Source: Terfezia claveryi (taxonomy: Eukaryota > Ascomycota > Pezizomycetes > Pezizales > Pezizaceae). From it: 64,000 nt of DNA. The stretch lies in NCBI GenBank assembly GCA_015179025.1, contig WHUX01000213.1, positions 1-64,000 on the forward strand. The letters run 5' to 3'. The notes beneath the pieces were generated by a model. The model was given only the letters and a program-made list of their open reading frames with translations. It did not search any database and was not told the DNA's origin. Shown piece by piece: positions 1 to 12,280 of the stretch. Numbering within the stretch: the stretch's first letter is position 1; every line of letters starts with the position of its first letter. The position numbers were made by a program, and so were the translations under genes.

Positions 1-1213
1 AGACCATGGAGGTTGTATCATCTCGGTAACGAGAAGTGAGGTAACAAAGTATGGCATCTTCACTAGTCAGAGGAAGTCCGACCATCTGTTGTTGCTTATG
101 TGTAAGTGTGATTTACTATAAAAGGGTGGGTTTAAATTAAGAAAGCTCACTCACCAGGCTGTCTATGAATACTACTCCAGAGCTTCGTGCCCGTACTCTA
201 GATGATGCATCACCCAGGCCCATCATACCCGCAACTGAGTCTGTTCCACCTCCCACAACCAGGCCAAGCGCATCTGATTTCCCCCCATGGTGTTGCTGGC
301 CCGGAGAGCGCTGATACTGAAACAATCCTTCCAGACGTGAAGATATTAAGGGGCTCTCCATTGATAGCATTTGGATGAATTGTCCAAGAGCCACTGCAAA
401 GGGTCCTCGCAAATCTAGAACAATATCAGTGAATACATGAACTCCCCGACTTTTGAGCACCGATTATTGACAACCCAAGGAAGGACTACGCACCTCTACT
501 GGGCGGAGCTCCAATCAGCCCTGTCCATACCTTCACTACTTCTTCATTCTGTCCCAGAGCAATTATTACCTCTGCAACCCCCTCCTTAGAAGTAATACTC
601 CTTGTATTGTCCATCAATATTTCCATCCATTTTCCAGCTGCCGCTATAGCCGTCCATATACTCTCTGGATTTTTTGGTTTTTGGAACCTAACTGTTCCAG
701 CCAACATAAGCAATATCCCAGCCTCCACATCCTCCTCATCCTTCGTGCTTCGTGGAGCTCATCATCGGAGCTGAAAGTTGACGTAGCCGTAGGAGAAAAG
801 AGGTCTGTCGACGATTTTGCTACCGCATATAGAACTTCACCAAGTGACAAGAAGTTGGTTTCAATAAGCCGTTGGATGTATTGGAGTTGTAGGGGATCGG
901 ATATGGGACTAATAGATGGTGAGACGAGCTCTGCTGCAATAGAGCTAGAGGACACCGGTGACCTGCTAAATAGCTGACGGGTAAAGCTTTCAAACTAAGT
1001 TAACCGGGCATTAGTCTGATGAAGCCTTTCTGAAAAATGATTTGGGGGATTGGTACACGGTCGATCGGGACTCTGGATGTCAGACATTTGTAGAATAGTT
1101 TCCGATATGTAGCTGACGCGGCGGAAGGTGCAGGCATCTCTAGTGACTATATTTGTTGCCTGGAAAACATCGAGCAGCTTGTGCTGTTGGAGTTTGGGGT
1201 CGTGATAGCGCAT
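1..1213 (-). pseudogene. Left-edge multi-exon gene, partial and possibly frame-broken
   Basis: Unrecognised product. Reading leftwards, coding-like pieces can be chained: about 1213-1060 (starting MRYHDPKLQQHKLL), a GTGTAC donor near 1058, an acceptor TTTAGCAG and a piece from about 960 (residues SPVSSSSIAAELV). A frame change follows at 741-754, and then a clear piece down to about 490 (EAGILLMLAGTVRFQ). A 40-nt candidate intron leads to 450-153 (RGVHVFTDIVLDLRG). That ends at a strong GTGAGT donor near 152, and after CAACAACAG an open exon runs off the window from about 80 (MVGLPLTSEDAILCYL). The splice phases agree at the joints tested, which supports a real gene. At 741-754 the frame changes inside a tandem 7-mer with no usable intron, which suggests a broken copy or a sequence error. 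The 3' end lies outside the window. Confidence 0.4.
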
Positions 1214-1886
1214 ATAAACGTCATGAAACACTTGGCATCAGCCTGTGCGACTGTCATATGACGGCTTCTGGGCAGTCATATGACTGTAGGGAGATGGCTC
1301 CATGCAAACACCATTCATCAGCAAAGTTTGTTTCACTGAATTCAGCTCCAATCTTCATATCACAACTTCTCATTACATCCCCACCATCCATTTCCAGATG
1401 ACTACAATATTTGTTAGTCTGGTTAGTATATGTGGGCATTTCCTCGTTTCTTGTCGAGCGACCCTAGGGAACTTACACTACGAAAGCCTCCTATAAAGTG
1501 CCAACCGAGAAACGAGGAAGGGACAAACACAACTCGAGCCTGTGCTTATGCTCACAGTGGAGGATTTGTATATTCTTCATACCTTTATTCATATATCATC
1601 TTGCAAAACTACGTTACTAAGTAAGCAAACGAAATAAGTTCATTCCCTGATGTGTGTGCAACAAGCGTGGCTCACAAGTTCACTCCACTAAACCCCACGA
1701 GAAACTCGCTCGCATATAAAACAATGTGCCGATAACCAAATCATGGGAACCTCCGAACATGAGTATGCAACCAAGCTAAAGACCCAATGTACTCCTACTT
1801 CAATGCCTCCTTCTCAAAGTCAAAATATACTCCCCCACATCTATGCTAATCAGGTATATCCAAAGGACCATGAACCAATGGTGAGT
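1214..1886. other. Intergenic, no gene seen
   Basis: Only short frames with no coding character. I see no tRNA or long repeat. It separates the left-edge gene from the hypothetical protein gene that ends at 1887, so both genes run leftwards through it in tandem. Confidence 0.6.
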
Positions 1887-2804
1887 CTATGCATCTTCTT
1901 GATCTACATCTTCATCCAACGACCTGGGCCCTATGGTCCAGTCCCGCATGGAAAGAGCTGATGACCAGGCGTCTTCCGCCCTAACAATCTCAGCCTCGGT
2001 ACACCGCTGGAGGGGAGCCATAAATGGCACAGATTCCTCAGTCACGGTGTCGTAACTCTTCTTGAGACTGAGCCAGTCGCTACTCTTGGCAGCAAACATA
2101 TAATTTTGCCTCTCAGATTCCAGTAATGGCTTCAAGCCTGACACCCAATCGTCTCCAAACCACCCATGCATGATACCATCTGCATCATATCCGGTAGCAA
2201 CAAGCCTTCGAATATATGGAAGGAGAGATATATTTCCAAATGACAAGTGGTCCACTGGCTGGAGGTGCACCCCCTGCTGTACTGGCATGGATGGTGGAGC
2301 TGGCGGTGGAGGTGGAAACCCCATCCTGAAGGGTGGCGGTAAGCCTATACCATTTCTAATGTTGTTTGATGCAAGCTGGTAGTGCTTAAATTCAGCAGCA
2401 CTAAGACGTTGGTAAGGTAACTTGATATTAAGGAATGCTGCTAATGCCTGGCAGGCGTAGTCGAACTGTGCAACTTCGAGGAAATATCTTTGGCAGCTCT
2501 GGTAGTTCGGATACCAGGAGAAAACGTCAAACACTCTCTTCCCAGGCCGGCCCGAGCCCCGCTGCTCAAAGTGGTGACTGCTGCTTCCTGCTGGCCGTGC
2601 TGTATTAGAACTGCTGGGACCGCTCCTGGAAGGCTCTGGCCTCCCGAAAGAAGATCCCTCTTCCATGGAAATATTGCTACGAATAAACCGTGCTTGTTCC
2701 TGCTCTCCTTGTTTACTGCTGGGCCTGGGCCTATCGTTGGAGTCTCTGGAAAGAGGAGCAGCCCTGGGAGATGGGGGAGTAACGTTTAGCTTTCGTTTCG
2801 GCAC
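1887..2804 (-). CDS. Hypothetical fungal protein with proline-rich linker
   Basis: An open frame of about 305 codons that I do not recognise. The first part is basic and low-complexity (KRKLN, then Ser/Pro/Arg/Gly-rich). A compact region (YPNYQSCQRYFLEVAQFDYACQ) is followed by a proline-rich linker (FPPPPPAPPSM). The end is an apparently folded region (LLPYIRRLVATGYDADGIM, then DDWVSGLKPLLESERQNYM) with an acidic C-terminus (SLDEDVDQEDA). The open frame extends upstream to about 2868 without an ATG. The first in-frame ATG is at 2666 and would give about 259 residues. The residues before it look coding, so a spliced upstream start or a non-ATG start cannot be excluded. A TATA-like sequence lies at 2867-2877. 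No catalytic motif or membrane segment is seen. Confidence 0.6.
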   Translation of the reverse strand: MPKRKLNVTPPSPRAAPLSRDSNDRPRPSSKQGEQEQARFIRSNISMEEGSSFGRPEPSRSGPSSSNTARPAGSSSHHFEQRGSGRPGKRVFDVFSWYPNYQSCQRYFLEVAQFDYACQALAAFLNIKLPYQRLSAAEFKHYQLASNNIRNGIGLPPPFRMGFPPPPPAPPSMPVQQGVHLQPVDHLSFGNISLLPYIRRLVATGYDADGIMHGWFGDDWVSGLKPLLESERQNYMFAAKSSDWLSLKKSYDTVTEESVPFMAPLQRCTEAEIVRAEDAWSSALSMRDWTIGPRSLDEDVDQEDA

Positions 2805-2866
2805 AACTGCGGTATCCCGAAGGATCGTGCGTTTATAACCCGGGTCCGGAATATAGTTTTGCGGGT

Positions 2867-2877
2867 TTTATATATAG
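2867..2877 (-). promoter_or_regulatory. TATA-like element upstream of hypothetical gene
   Basis: The minus strand reads TATATATAAAA, about 65-75 bp upstream of the open region of the hypothetical gene and about 200 bp upstream of its first in-frame ATG. If functional, it argues that transcription begins near 2840 and that the N-terminal low-complexity residues might be translated. Confidence 0.35.
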
Positions 2878-4995
2878 CCACGCCTGGAATACGCAGCCGG
2901 ATGCTGGTTTAAAGGTCTTGTGATTTGCGCCAACCAATAAAGGAGAGTACTGTATGACCTTATGGAAGGTACAGATGAACAATATTGCTGACACTTATTG
3001 CATAACCAGCGGCGGTTGGCCCAAATATGCCTCTTGAAGGGAAATGGCGCAGGTGCGGTGCTCGATGAAGAATGAGTTCAGCGAACCGATTAATGGAGTT
3101 TAGGCGGCGGATGTTGTTTGGGATGATTGCAGCTGAGGGTTTTATCAGAAAGCCTAGAATGTTTACGCACTGTCCACTGTCAACAACAAACATCTTAACA
3201 GTTGGACCATTGAACCCTCCGCACTCACATCCAACTGGAAATCTTAATTAGCTGTTGAATGTGAAGTGGTTGATGCTAATCGGTGTTGCATAGACGGAAC
3301 GACAACTTTGCTGGACTAGTCCGATGCAGTCGAGTGGAGATGGACTCCCCTCCTCCATTTATAAATCGGCATCACTCCTATTATTGACCCTTCTCCATAC
3401 CCAGGCTATATCGGAGTAGCTGCACTTGCGGTAAAAACGTCCGATGGGGGTGCGATATGAGGACGGTGACGTGAATCATAGGAGGAAGTGTCGAGGGGCT
3501 GACTAGCGAGAGAGCGACTGTTATCCCTCGCAGTTTACCCCAAGCAGTGAACCCTGGGATTCAACCCTCGCTAGCGATCGCCTTGGGGGAACCTACCATC
3601 TGGGTAGCTACAGGGCAAATTTTTGCTTTTTGGGATTTCCATAACTAGGAAATGGTCTTCTCACCCACACGGATGCACTTCTCTCCTATGGCATATCTAG
3701 GGCGATAAACATTGTGTTAAGCCTTTTTACTCTTAGACAGATGCCCCAGCGAGGAATAGATTAGGGACAGCTTGACTGGAGCGGCAATTAACCAAATTAA
3801 CCATGAAGAGGGAAGTGGCTCGCACCCGTGACCGGGGTTCTATTGGGCCGTACATAGGTAGCGAGTGCCACTGAACGTCTATGATACTATACCGGTACTC
3901 TACGACTTCCACCGATGATGCATGCACCCATTGCAGCACTCGCCATCGGAAATCTCGACCTCAGATTGACGGATATATCCGTGGTTGAGACCTGAAGTCA
4001 GCGGCCTTCCAGTCTTCGGAACGTTACCTAGCATTCCAGGCCTTGATCTATCTCCACTGAAGATTGGCCCGGTTTATTCTCAATGATTGGGGATCGTAGC
4101 AGGGTTCACCTACCAACCGGAATGTTTGGAGCAGAATGTGTAAGCAAGGGATTCGCTCAAGTGGTTCTCCCGTACGGTGGGCAAAATCAGAACTGGAAAA
4201 AGAGGCAGCCAAAAAGCTGCTGTCTTGAGAGGTTGGCCTGTGGCCTGTACATATGCACTGCGCTGCACATGCGTTGAAACTGCACTGTAAATCATCACTT
4301 GTACCGTACCTCCCATTCACTACATATATATGGACCAATTACCGTATGGATGTGTTTAAATATGTGAAAGACTGCATATAGCTAAGCATATCTATACCTG
4401 TGGCATGGACATAAGCTGCTTTCAGCGTGGCACTGCCATATGCAAGCTACCAAAACAGCTGTGGCAATGTGACGTCCGCATGTCTCGGCAATCACGGTTC
4501 ACTCCAAGAATTCCCTTTTTTTTGTTCTAGTTTTGATTAAGAGGATTGACACTCCCTCGCCCGTGGCCCGGAACCATAACCCCCGATTTGATCGATCTGG
4601 GTAGTTAGCCTATAGCTTGGAGGAACATGGCAGTCCAGATCGATGGCCCGGTGGTCTGTGTGGGTGGGTGGTAGATGATGGGCAGCAGTGGGAGATTAAG
4701 AGACAGTGGGCAGGCTAGACTGGTCTTGTGATGGCAGGATGTGAATTGCTTTGTTAAGTCTCAGTATGTTTCCTGGTTTGTTTTGGTCGGCACTGGGTTC
4801 AAGGATTCAGAAGTTTCAGGGGTTGCTTTATAGAGCATGAAGTTGGAGATTTTCTGTGACGTTTGCTAAAATGTCAAGTTGCAAGTGGCCCCGCGCACCC
4901 CCCCCCCCGGCTAACGGACGACTATCTCCAGACCAATCGGCTACTGTAAGGCCCAAACCGCATCAGCAGGAGCAGACGGGAATGTCCGGTCATGC
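2878..4995. other. Gene-poor stretch, no confident gene
   Basis: Short frames only. Two places resemble tRNA pieces (3541-3580 on the minus strand and 3800-3860), but no complete cloverleaf could be folded. A C-run lies at 4898-4907. No TIR or LTR structure was seen. Confidence 0.5.
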
Positions 4996-5400
4996 TCAGA
5001 TCGATTTCCTAAGATTCCCATTAGAAAGTGCGTCCCCTCTGTCTAGAAATTGATCCCGTGCACACAGCTTCAGGACCAGCCCAAGATATGAATACAGGGA
5101 ACCATTGGCCTCTTTCTGCTGTAGGCCAGGCAAGTGTCTCTGGTGATCGGCCCCTGTCCTGGTCCCCACGATGTGCATTAAACGGTGGTCAAATTCCATA
5201 GGTATCAAATTTCGCCACCCAACATACATATCAACCCGCAGCTGTATGCAGCGCTCAAGTTCCCCAAATAGCATGCCCAAGTATAAAGTCTCGTGACCAA
5301 GCATCCTGTACAACGGTCTAGATACGAGACTACCAAGCATATCTCTTTTCGATACTTTCAGACCACTAGCTGAGCACTCCTTGAGATATCCAAACTCCAT
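4996..5400 (-). CDS. Possible small protein or exon, unrecognised
   Basis: An open frame of 134 codons from the ATG at 5400 to a stop at 4996. Composition is protein-like, with balanced hydrophobic and charged residues (LGHETLYLGMLFGELERCI, MEFDHRLMHIVGTRTGAD). It matches no family I can name. It stands alone in gene-poor DNA with no visible intron partners, so it may be a chance frame, a gene relic or one exon of an unseen gene. Confidence 0.25.
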   Translation of the reverse strand: MEFGYLKECSASGLKVSKRDMLGSLVSRPLYRMLGHETLYLGMLFGELERCIQLRVDMYVGWRNLIPMEFDHRLMHIVGTRTGADHQRHLPGLQQKEANGSLYSYLGLVLKLCARDQFLDRGDALSNGNLRKSI

Positions 5401-5415
5401 CGATTTGATATACAA

Positions 5416-8400
5416 GGGGTAGGTAGTGCACTTGTCGGGACAAACGCGGAATAAAAGTTGTGTCCATGGGTAGAATTGTTAGTGCAGCACAGGGAATACT
5501 AATCCCGTGAACGTTAAGCATGCTTCAAGAGGGAATCTTCTCTCTCTATGTCAATAAGGAGATGAAACTCCATTGCAATTGCAATTAGAGAAGTTGAGCA
5601 CGCTGGTTATTAGTTAATTGCCGACTACATTACTCCGTAGTGATAGTTTTATGTAAGCTGTCAATCACATGACATGTTATGTGGCACCCTAGCAACCTAG
5701 CTCGAATATGTCTGCCTTTTGTTTGGTCTACAAAAATTCCACGCAGATGATCTGGTTGGAATGATCCACTGGACAACAATTGAAGAGATCTCATGTCATG
5801 AAAGGAAAGAAAGAGGTGGGTGGTTCCTCAAAAGGTATGAACTAGCTCGGTGATGCTTAATTTCAATACTACAATTGATAACATCATGACGCTTGAATTG
5901 AAATTTAAAGGCATCCTACACATTGATCTTTGGCCTCAAGCATGTGCGTATGTGCAATTGCCATGCTGCAGAAATAGGGCTGCAATCCATTCATGTGGTA
6001 CAGGCGACCCACGGAGAAAAGATCCATCTGGGCCCCTACAAATCTGAGGCTAAGAGTAGCATGTCTAACAGTCGCCTCACGTATGGGGGGGGCATTACAA
6101 TATGAAAGTTACAGGAATAAAGTGGAACTGATATTTGGATACGGATTCATTCCCAGCGTATAATACCTATGTGCCACGGTGTGTCTGAAACCTTTCAGCC
6201 CGCCCAGCACTTTCAACGTTACACCGTCACCCAACAAACGTTCTGTAGCGAGACTCCTACAACCCTAGCTTTTCCATCATGATATTCTCCCGTTTGCATT
6301 GTATCACAAGGTCTACCGGGATTCATGCATGCAAGCTTCACCCAAAACTCGATACCACCTCTGCCGGGCTAAGACGCACAGAGCCTTTTGAAGTGCCAAC
6401 CAGACTACCTTTTGAACCCCTTCGGAAAGGGCCCGAAGAAGTATAGATCCCAGTCGTGGCTGTGATGTTATGTAGCTATAATCACATTTATTTATGCATA
6501 CACCAGCGTCATATAGCATACATAGAGTGTTGATAATTATAAGACACCGCCACCTCCACATTCAGCATGATGACGTTGTAGGCACATGGGAGTTAGTGCT
6601 GAATATATTCAGAAGTCCGGTATCTGAAAACTCTAAAGTTGGAATAACTCTGCACAGTGATAAATATATTATTATCTGCAGACCCAGAATTCATTGGCTA
6701 GTCCACCAAAATTCAGTTCCGATCTGCACGTTCATGCATGACAATAATTTATCTATGTATGTACCGAGTACAATTGCTCATCGATCCTGTTCCGCGCCTC
6801 AAGTATAAAGTAAAGTAACGGCACATGAATTTTGGTTATATCTGATTTCATTTCGGAATATGGTGACTATCTAGATCGATACGTCGTTGCCAGGCCGTAT
6901 CTTCCGTCCAGAGGATCATGCAAGGGTCACTCAAGTATAGAAATAAGTTTGTCGAGAGACTGTTCTTAATATTAACAATTCTTGTTAGGACATAGGCATT
7001 ATGAGGAGGGACATAGGGACTCTGAAGTGGCAGATGGGGTGCTATTGATAGCAGCTGTGGGTTTCGGCTATACTATGACAGATGCCGACAAAAAAGAATG
7101 TTAGAAGGTGTGATCAGGACAAATCAGGTATGAGAAAGGAATGCATTCCTTGATTCAACGAGTGTCAACTAAAGTTGGTATTGACTTTATGTTTTTTTCA
7201 TTATTGGTAAGACGTCCCTGCATTAGCGTGCCAACCAGACTACTAAGTTCCTATCTAATAAATCCACAGATATCCCTACTGACGAATCCCTCAAATGGAC
7301 CCATGTAGGATACCAACCAGACTACCATGTAGGTAGATCTTTACCTCAAGAAAACCCTTAGTCCCGTGCCCGAGACTAGTTCGAGACTGCTTAAGAGGGG
7401 GAAAATATACACATACCTTCCAGCAGTAAAAATACGTTTCCAAATAAATAATTCATAAAACTCCCCTTTTGATTCCATCCTATGCAATCTATATCCTAAA
7501 TTATTTCTATACTGGTTCCTCTAGGGCAACGAGAGGGATGAGTGATTAGTCTCGGTGATCAGTTATATGGAGTAGCTTGGGAGAGTGGCTTCACAGAAGA
7601 AACAACCACAACGAAAAAGAAGAAACCATGATACCACAAAACTCATCCGCATCCTTTTCTCCACATACGTCGTGACCTATTGCGTGTGTGGCTCTCCTGA
7701 CCAGTACGGTGACCTCATCCTCAGTCCTTCTATGCAGTCTAGATAGGTAGCTGTGCCGAAGTCAGTTAGCTTGGTATTACAGGTTAAGAACGCAAAAGTA
7801 TTATCGACAACCAGCTCTACCGTACTCCAACACATCGGAATGCCGTTGTTGAGCCGTTTGTTTACTGGTTTACATTACGGGTCGGCCATGAGGGGGCGAA
7901 TGATGGGAGCCCGTTTGTTTACGGCTACTAGAGTAAGTTGTGCAAAGCATAGGCAGTTATCGTCAAGTTACTTGTACTGATATAAATGCTTCAGAACCGA
8001 AACATTACCGAAAGTCCTGTTGGGACAAATGGTGTCGAATCATCAAAAGAATTACTTGGCCTGAAGTCTGATAGGATTTCTAAGATTTTGAGAGTGTAAA
8101 GATTTATACTTCAAGTTGGTACTCCGTACCCATGTGCTAACGGAGTGAATTTAGGACGTCGCTATTGCTCTCAAACTAACGAGCATACTCACAGCGAGGT
8201 GAAGTGGATGCTTGGTTTCGGTGCCGAAAACAGTTCTTTTAGGAATAGGTTCAGTAAATATGTTTCTTATGAGTTGTTCTTGTGCGGCTACTGACATCAC
8301 AACCCATCACTAAGGCTGTGTTCAAGGTGTATCACTATGACACAGCTCGAGAGAAGTACATGAAGGATTATGTAAAGGATACAATCGCAAACTCGGAGAA

Positions 8401-11400
8401 AGTTATTCTTGCAGAGATTCTTGCAGAGATGCGGGCCATGGAGGCTAGATTGGAGGCTAGAATAGAATGAAAGACAAGATGGTGGTGAGGAGTAAGGCGT
8501 TATAGATTTCTTGCTCCAATTCATAGTCTGGGGGTTATGGTTTACTTTACAAAGCGTTAGCTAGATGTTCATCTTAGTTTATATTCGAAGTAATTATAGA
8601 AAGGTTACGGACAAAAAATAAGTGGGAAGTTTTTCCTTTCATGAGTGGGTGTCTAGCTAATTTCAAAGACGGATGGGATGGTAGTTCAAAAGCCAGCGTT
8701 TAGAGACACCGGAAGTTGCGGACAGTGCCGCGATAGGAACGATGTGCAGGTTCCAATCCAGACTGTCGTTTTGCACTGCCTGATCTGGATGTCTAAGACA
8801 TGAAATCTGGTTAAAACAAGTTAGTCTCATGTAAAACTAGCCCACATTTAGAAGTGGTTTGCATTTCTAGCCAACATAGCAACGATATTCTAAGCCTAAA
8901 ATCCTGTCAACTTTGAGCTTTTTCAGAGAGTTAGGTGATAATGTAGTATAGTAGACAAAAATACATGATCTCTATATAAACCAACGCAGGAAGCAATCGG
9001 ATGCAATCAACAATGACAGCATCTTATTATTGATTGGGAGAAGATACATAGTTGCAAATAATGGTACCCTTTCCCCCAAGGTATATAAAATATCCAGAAG
9101 TGAGCTTAAGCTGTTACAATTCCTTTACAGTACCGTACTACCAAACTCACTGTATTTCTACGCTTATGTAGGTAGCCCAGCACCAGTTGTACCTACCCCA
9201 AGGGATACCCCTGTACGAAGGCGAGGAGCCGATCTCGGCGTGGATGTCCGTTTACAAAGTAGTCTAGCTTCATATGGCAGAAGTGTTGTTCAAACCTAAA
9301 AGTTATACAGTACTTATATCCTTAGTCTGGATACCTATAAGTCTTCTCAAAACTGTACCTGCACATATGCATAGTCACCCAGCATCAACACTTTCTGGCC
9401 CGCGCTAACCAACGATATTGGTTCTTTCAACGGCCAGTCCGGCCTTCTAGATCCTAAGTCGCTCTGTGTAGCCGAAACCCAGTAGCCCTTGATAGATAGC
9501 TCAGTAAGCTATATGTGAGCACTGACTCTTTTTTAAAAAATCCACTCCCTCAATAAGGTTAGTGTGGGGGTTGTGGGGGTTGTGGGGGTTCAAGTGGGGT
9601 AGCTGGGCTGTGTAAAGGTGCGATAGATTGGGAGGAGGGTAGAGGAAACTTCCCCCGGACATTCTTATGAGGCAGCCGGAACATGGATCCAATCGCAGTT
9701 TTAGTTACTTAGGTGGTTTACTATACTGTACTTATTACTTGTTACTCTTGGTGGAGAAGAACGAATGGCCTAGGTATCATGATACTTAGGTACGTGGTAC
9801 ATACTACATAACCTCCCAGCTCACAGATATATATGCATATGGTGTGGGAGATATCAACTGTCTACGAGAGGCTGGTGACCGCCAGACTATACAGTTTCCT
9901 AGTATGCGATAGTCTAATTCATTTACTTTATCCAACCGAAACCAAAATGTCTGCCCCAGGCTTGCCTCCATTCTAACCAATATGGCTTCAAATGTACACA
10001 GCGCAGAACTCCTGATACTTCTTGATGCCAGCGTAGGAGTTCATGCATATCTATTTTGAAAAGCACTACTTTGGTGGGCCATCTGATCGCTGGGTTGAGG
10101 TATTGTTACGCATGTAGTTTATTATGGTTCTTGTATAGGCCCTATACAGTCAAAAATGACTGTTGCATCCGTATATTTGATAGAGTTGCACCAGGAAAAA
10201 CTTGACAGTCCCTTTAAATTCCAGTGTTATATCCACATAACCTACTTTCTTGCATCAAAAAAGCCTTTGACGGGAGTTATGCAGTAAGACAAGTTCGGCG
10301 TAGGGCAAAAGCAAGTGGAGCTGTGACATGAGTGAAAACCGGTACATACTGTTCATGAAAATGACCTTCCAGCGGTGCTTTTCTCTAAGTATTTGGGAAC
10401 GGCATTGGGACTCGCGGTGAATCAAAGGAACCCTTATAAATTTGATTATTGAGGCGAACATAGAGACTATCGACAGTAAGACAGTTCTAAGTCTTCTGTA
10501 CAGATCGAACATTCAAGCTAATATCAAAGCCGGAACGGGGCGAACCGCTGCCAAGTCCGAGTCTCAGTTTGATTGGAACCAGTCAGTACTCTATGGTGAA
10601 ACCGAAGCATTTAGCCACGCTGTCATGGTATGTAATTTATTACTCCTCACACCTGCATTGAGCATGGTTATGCGTACTACGTACCTGCTACTTTGTGAAT
10701 CGTTGCTTTCATGAAACCAGATCTAGATATTAGAGCATCGAATGTAGTTAGTAGAAATTCAATCACTAATGTACGTATATGATAGTAGGTATGTATCATA
10801 TCCAGCCTTATTCAAATGAGCATCTTTACTTTAAATAAAACTAAATGATGCACTCTCGGGTAACATTGCGGCACAATCCAAGTTTCACGCTTCTATCGCG
10901 CCATGACCACCGCCACATTGCAGTCACTTACCAGCACCAATTACCACCACCACCAGCAGCATTACCTGGTACACCACTTCTACGGTACTGTCCAGCCTTG
11001 TTCTCGCCCTCGCGCAATCTTCGCCAGGCGTGAGAAAAGGCACGCGACCGACTCCGGCCAAAACTCCCCCATCTATAGGTCTCATACTATCCTGCCATCC
11101 GTCATCGTACTTAGGGACCCCTCCACTCCTTGTGCAACGTATTGACAGATCTGCAATCATGGGGATCAATAAACAAAAGCTACGGCAGACCAAACAGCGG
11201 CCCATGCGGGAGCAGGGTGCTATGGCGCCGCCCAATTCCCATGGATGCGGAATGGCTCGACTGCAAGGTATCCCGCTCCCTGCCGGCTGTACCCCGGCCA
11301 ACGGCCAATGTGGAGCAGCTGGTGGGGGCCGTAGATGGGGGGATACAGAAGAGGACCGGAAGAAGCTTCGAACCAAAACTTTGAACCCTTGCAATTGCTT

Positions 11401-12183
11401 TGCAAATTGGGTGCAGCGTCTATATATGTACAAGCACCCCCTGTTTCCCAATTGCAACTTTTGCATATCTGAGGTAATGGGAAAAGAAATAAATCCAGAG
11501 CAAATCTCAACTACCGCAGTTTCCTTGCTTACTTCGGATCCATGTCATACCCACCCCAAAAGCTATAAGATGGAAACTTGTATGCAAGATTTTTTTTTTT
11601 TTTTTAAAAAAAAATACTTGTTACTCTTATGCGGCCCCGTTAGGGCCATGAGGAATTGTATGCAGGATGGATTCAAGTCTACACATGGGGTTTGCTTTAG
11701 TCTCCTCGTCACGGTTCAAAGGGAGCTAGTCTTCCAGGTCATGTGGGGATGATGCATCATTACTCGTACCCGCGTGGGGGGAACCCCTGCGCCCTGCTTC
11801 TACGTAATTTACCTATGCCCAGATCTATCGGGTTGAAAACCAAAGATTTTATTCATAGTAAGTACCACATAAACGACCCACTGTCTTTCCCATAAGAAAA
11901 CTTCGACGTCCATGTCCTTAAAACTACTTGATCCATACCTTTCCTCGCAAGACTATGTACTGTACCTGTACGGGAATATGCATATGGCAAACGGAAACGG
12001 CACATACGGTTGAGTTTCTCTCGCGAATTGCTTCCTCCTTCAGTTCTTGGGAGTTTTGTACATACATACTTGTAATTGGGGGTGGTACGGTATCGTCCCA
12101 GATTCGTCTAGGTGTAAGATCCTTTTTTGCAAGTTGCACCTCATTATCGTTTTAAACTCTTGATATAACGGTTATATGTTACG
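5416..12183. other. Gene-poor region with dispersed short repeats
   Basis: No gene could be supported in 6.8 kb. Notable contents are three copies of a CCAACCAGACTAC motif (near 6396, 7231 and 7313), a G-run array at 9564-9599, and a T-run followed directly by an A-run at 11590-11613. A short frame at 8359-8470 would encode a charged helix (MKDYVKDTIANSEKVI) ending in two EAR-type repeats. Frames around 10924-11752 overlap on both strands without coding character. Confidence 0.5.
9564..9599 (+). repeat. Short G-run tandem repeat, possible G-quadruplex
   Basis: Three tandem copies of a 9-mer of the form GGGGGTTGT are followed by a fourth G-run (GGGG) a few bases later. Four G-runs of four or five within about 36 bases meet the usual G-quadruplex pattern. 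It is not near a recognised gene. Confidence 0.6.
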
Positions 12184-12280
12184 TATATATGTTCTGGGCC
12201 GCTCGCGGGCATCGGCCGCCCGCGGGCAGCATACCCACTGTGCCGGCCGCGGGCAATTTAAATAATTACTCAATTTGGTG
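12184..12280 (+). repeat. Left terminal inverted repeat
   Basis: Outer end TATATATGTTCTGGG, then several copies of a CGCGGGCA-type submotif, a shared block CCCACTGTGCCGGCCGCGGG, and an AT-rich inner end finishing CTCAATTTGGT. It matches the right repeat over its whole length in inverse orientation, with small differences around 12208-12222. Confidence 0.8.

Noticed and set aside
3541..3860. tRNA-like segments
   Set aside because: Pieces resemble box A or box B, but no acceptor stem and anticodon arm could be paired into a cloverleaf.
11030..11752. Plus-strand frame of 240 codons
   Set aside because: Overlaps frames on both strands, contains a T-run translated as poly-Phe and poly-Lys, and shows no domain.
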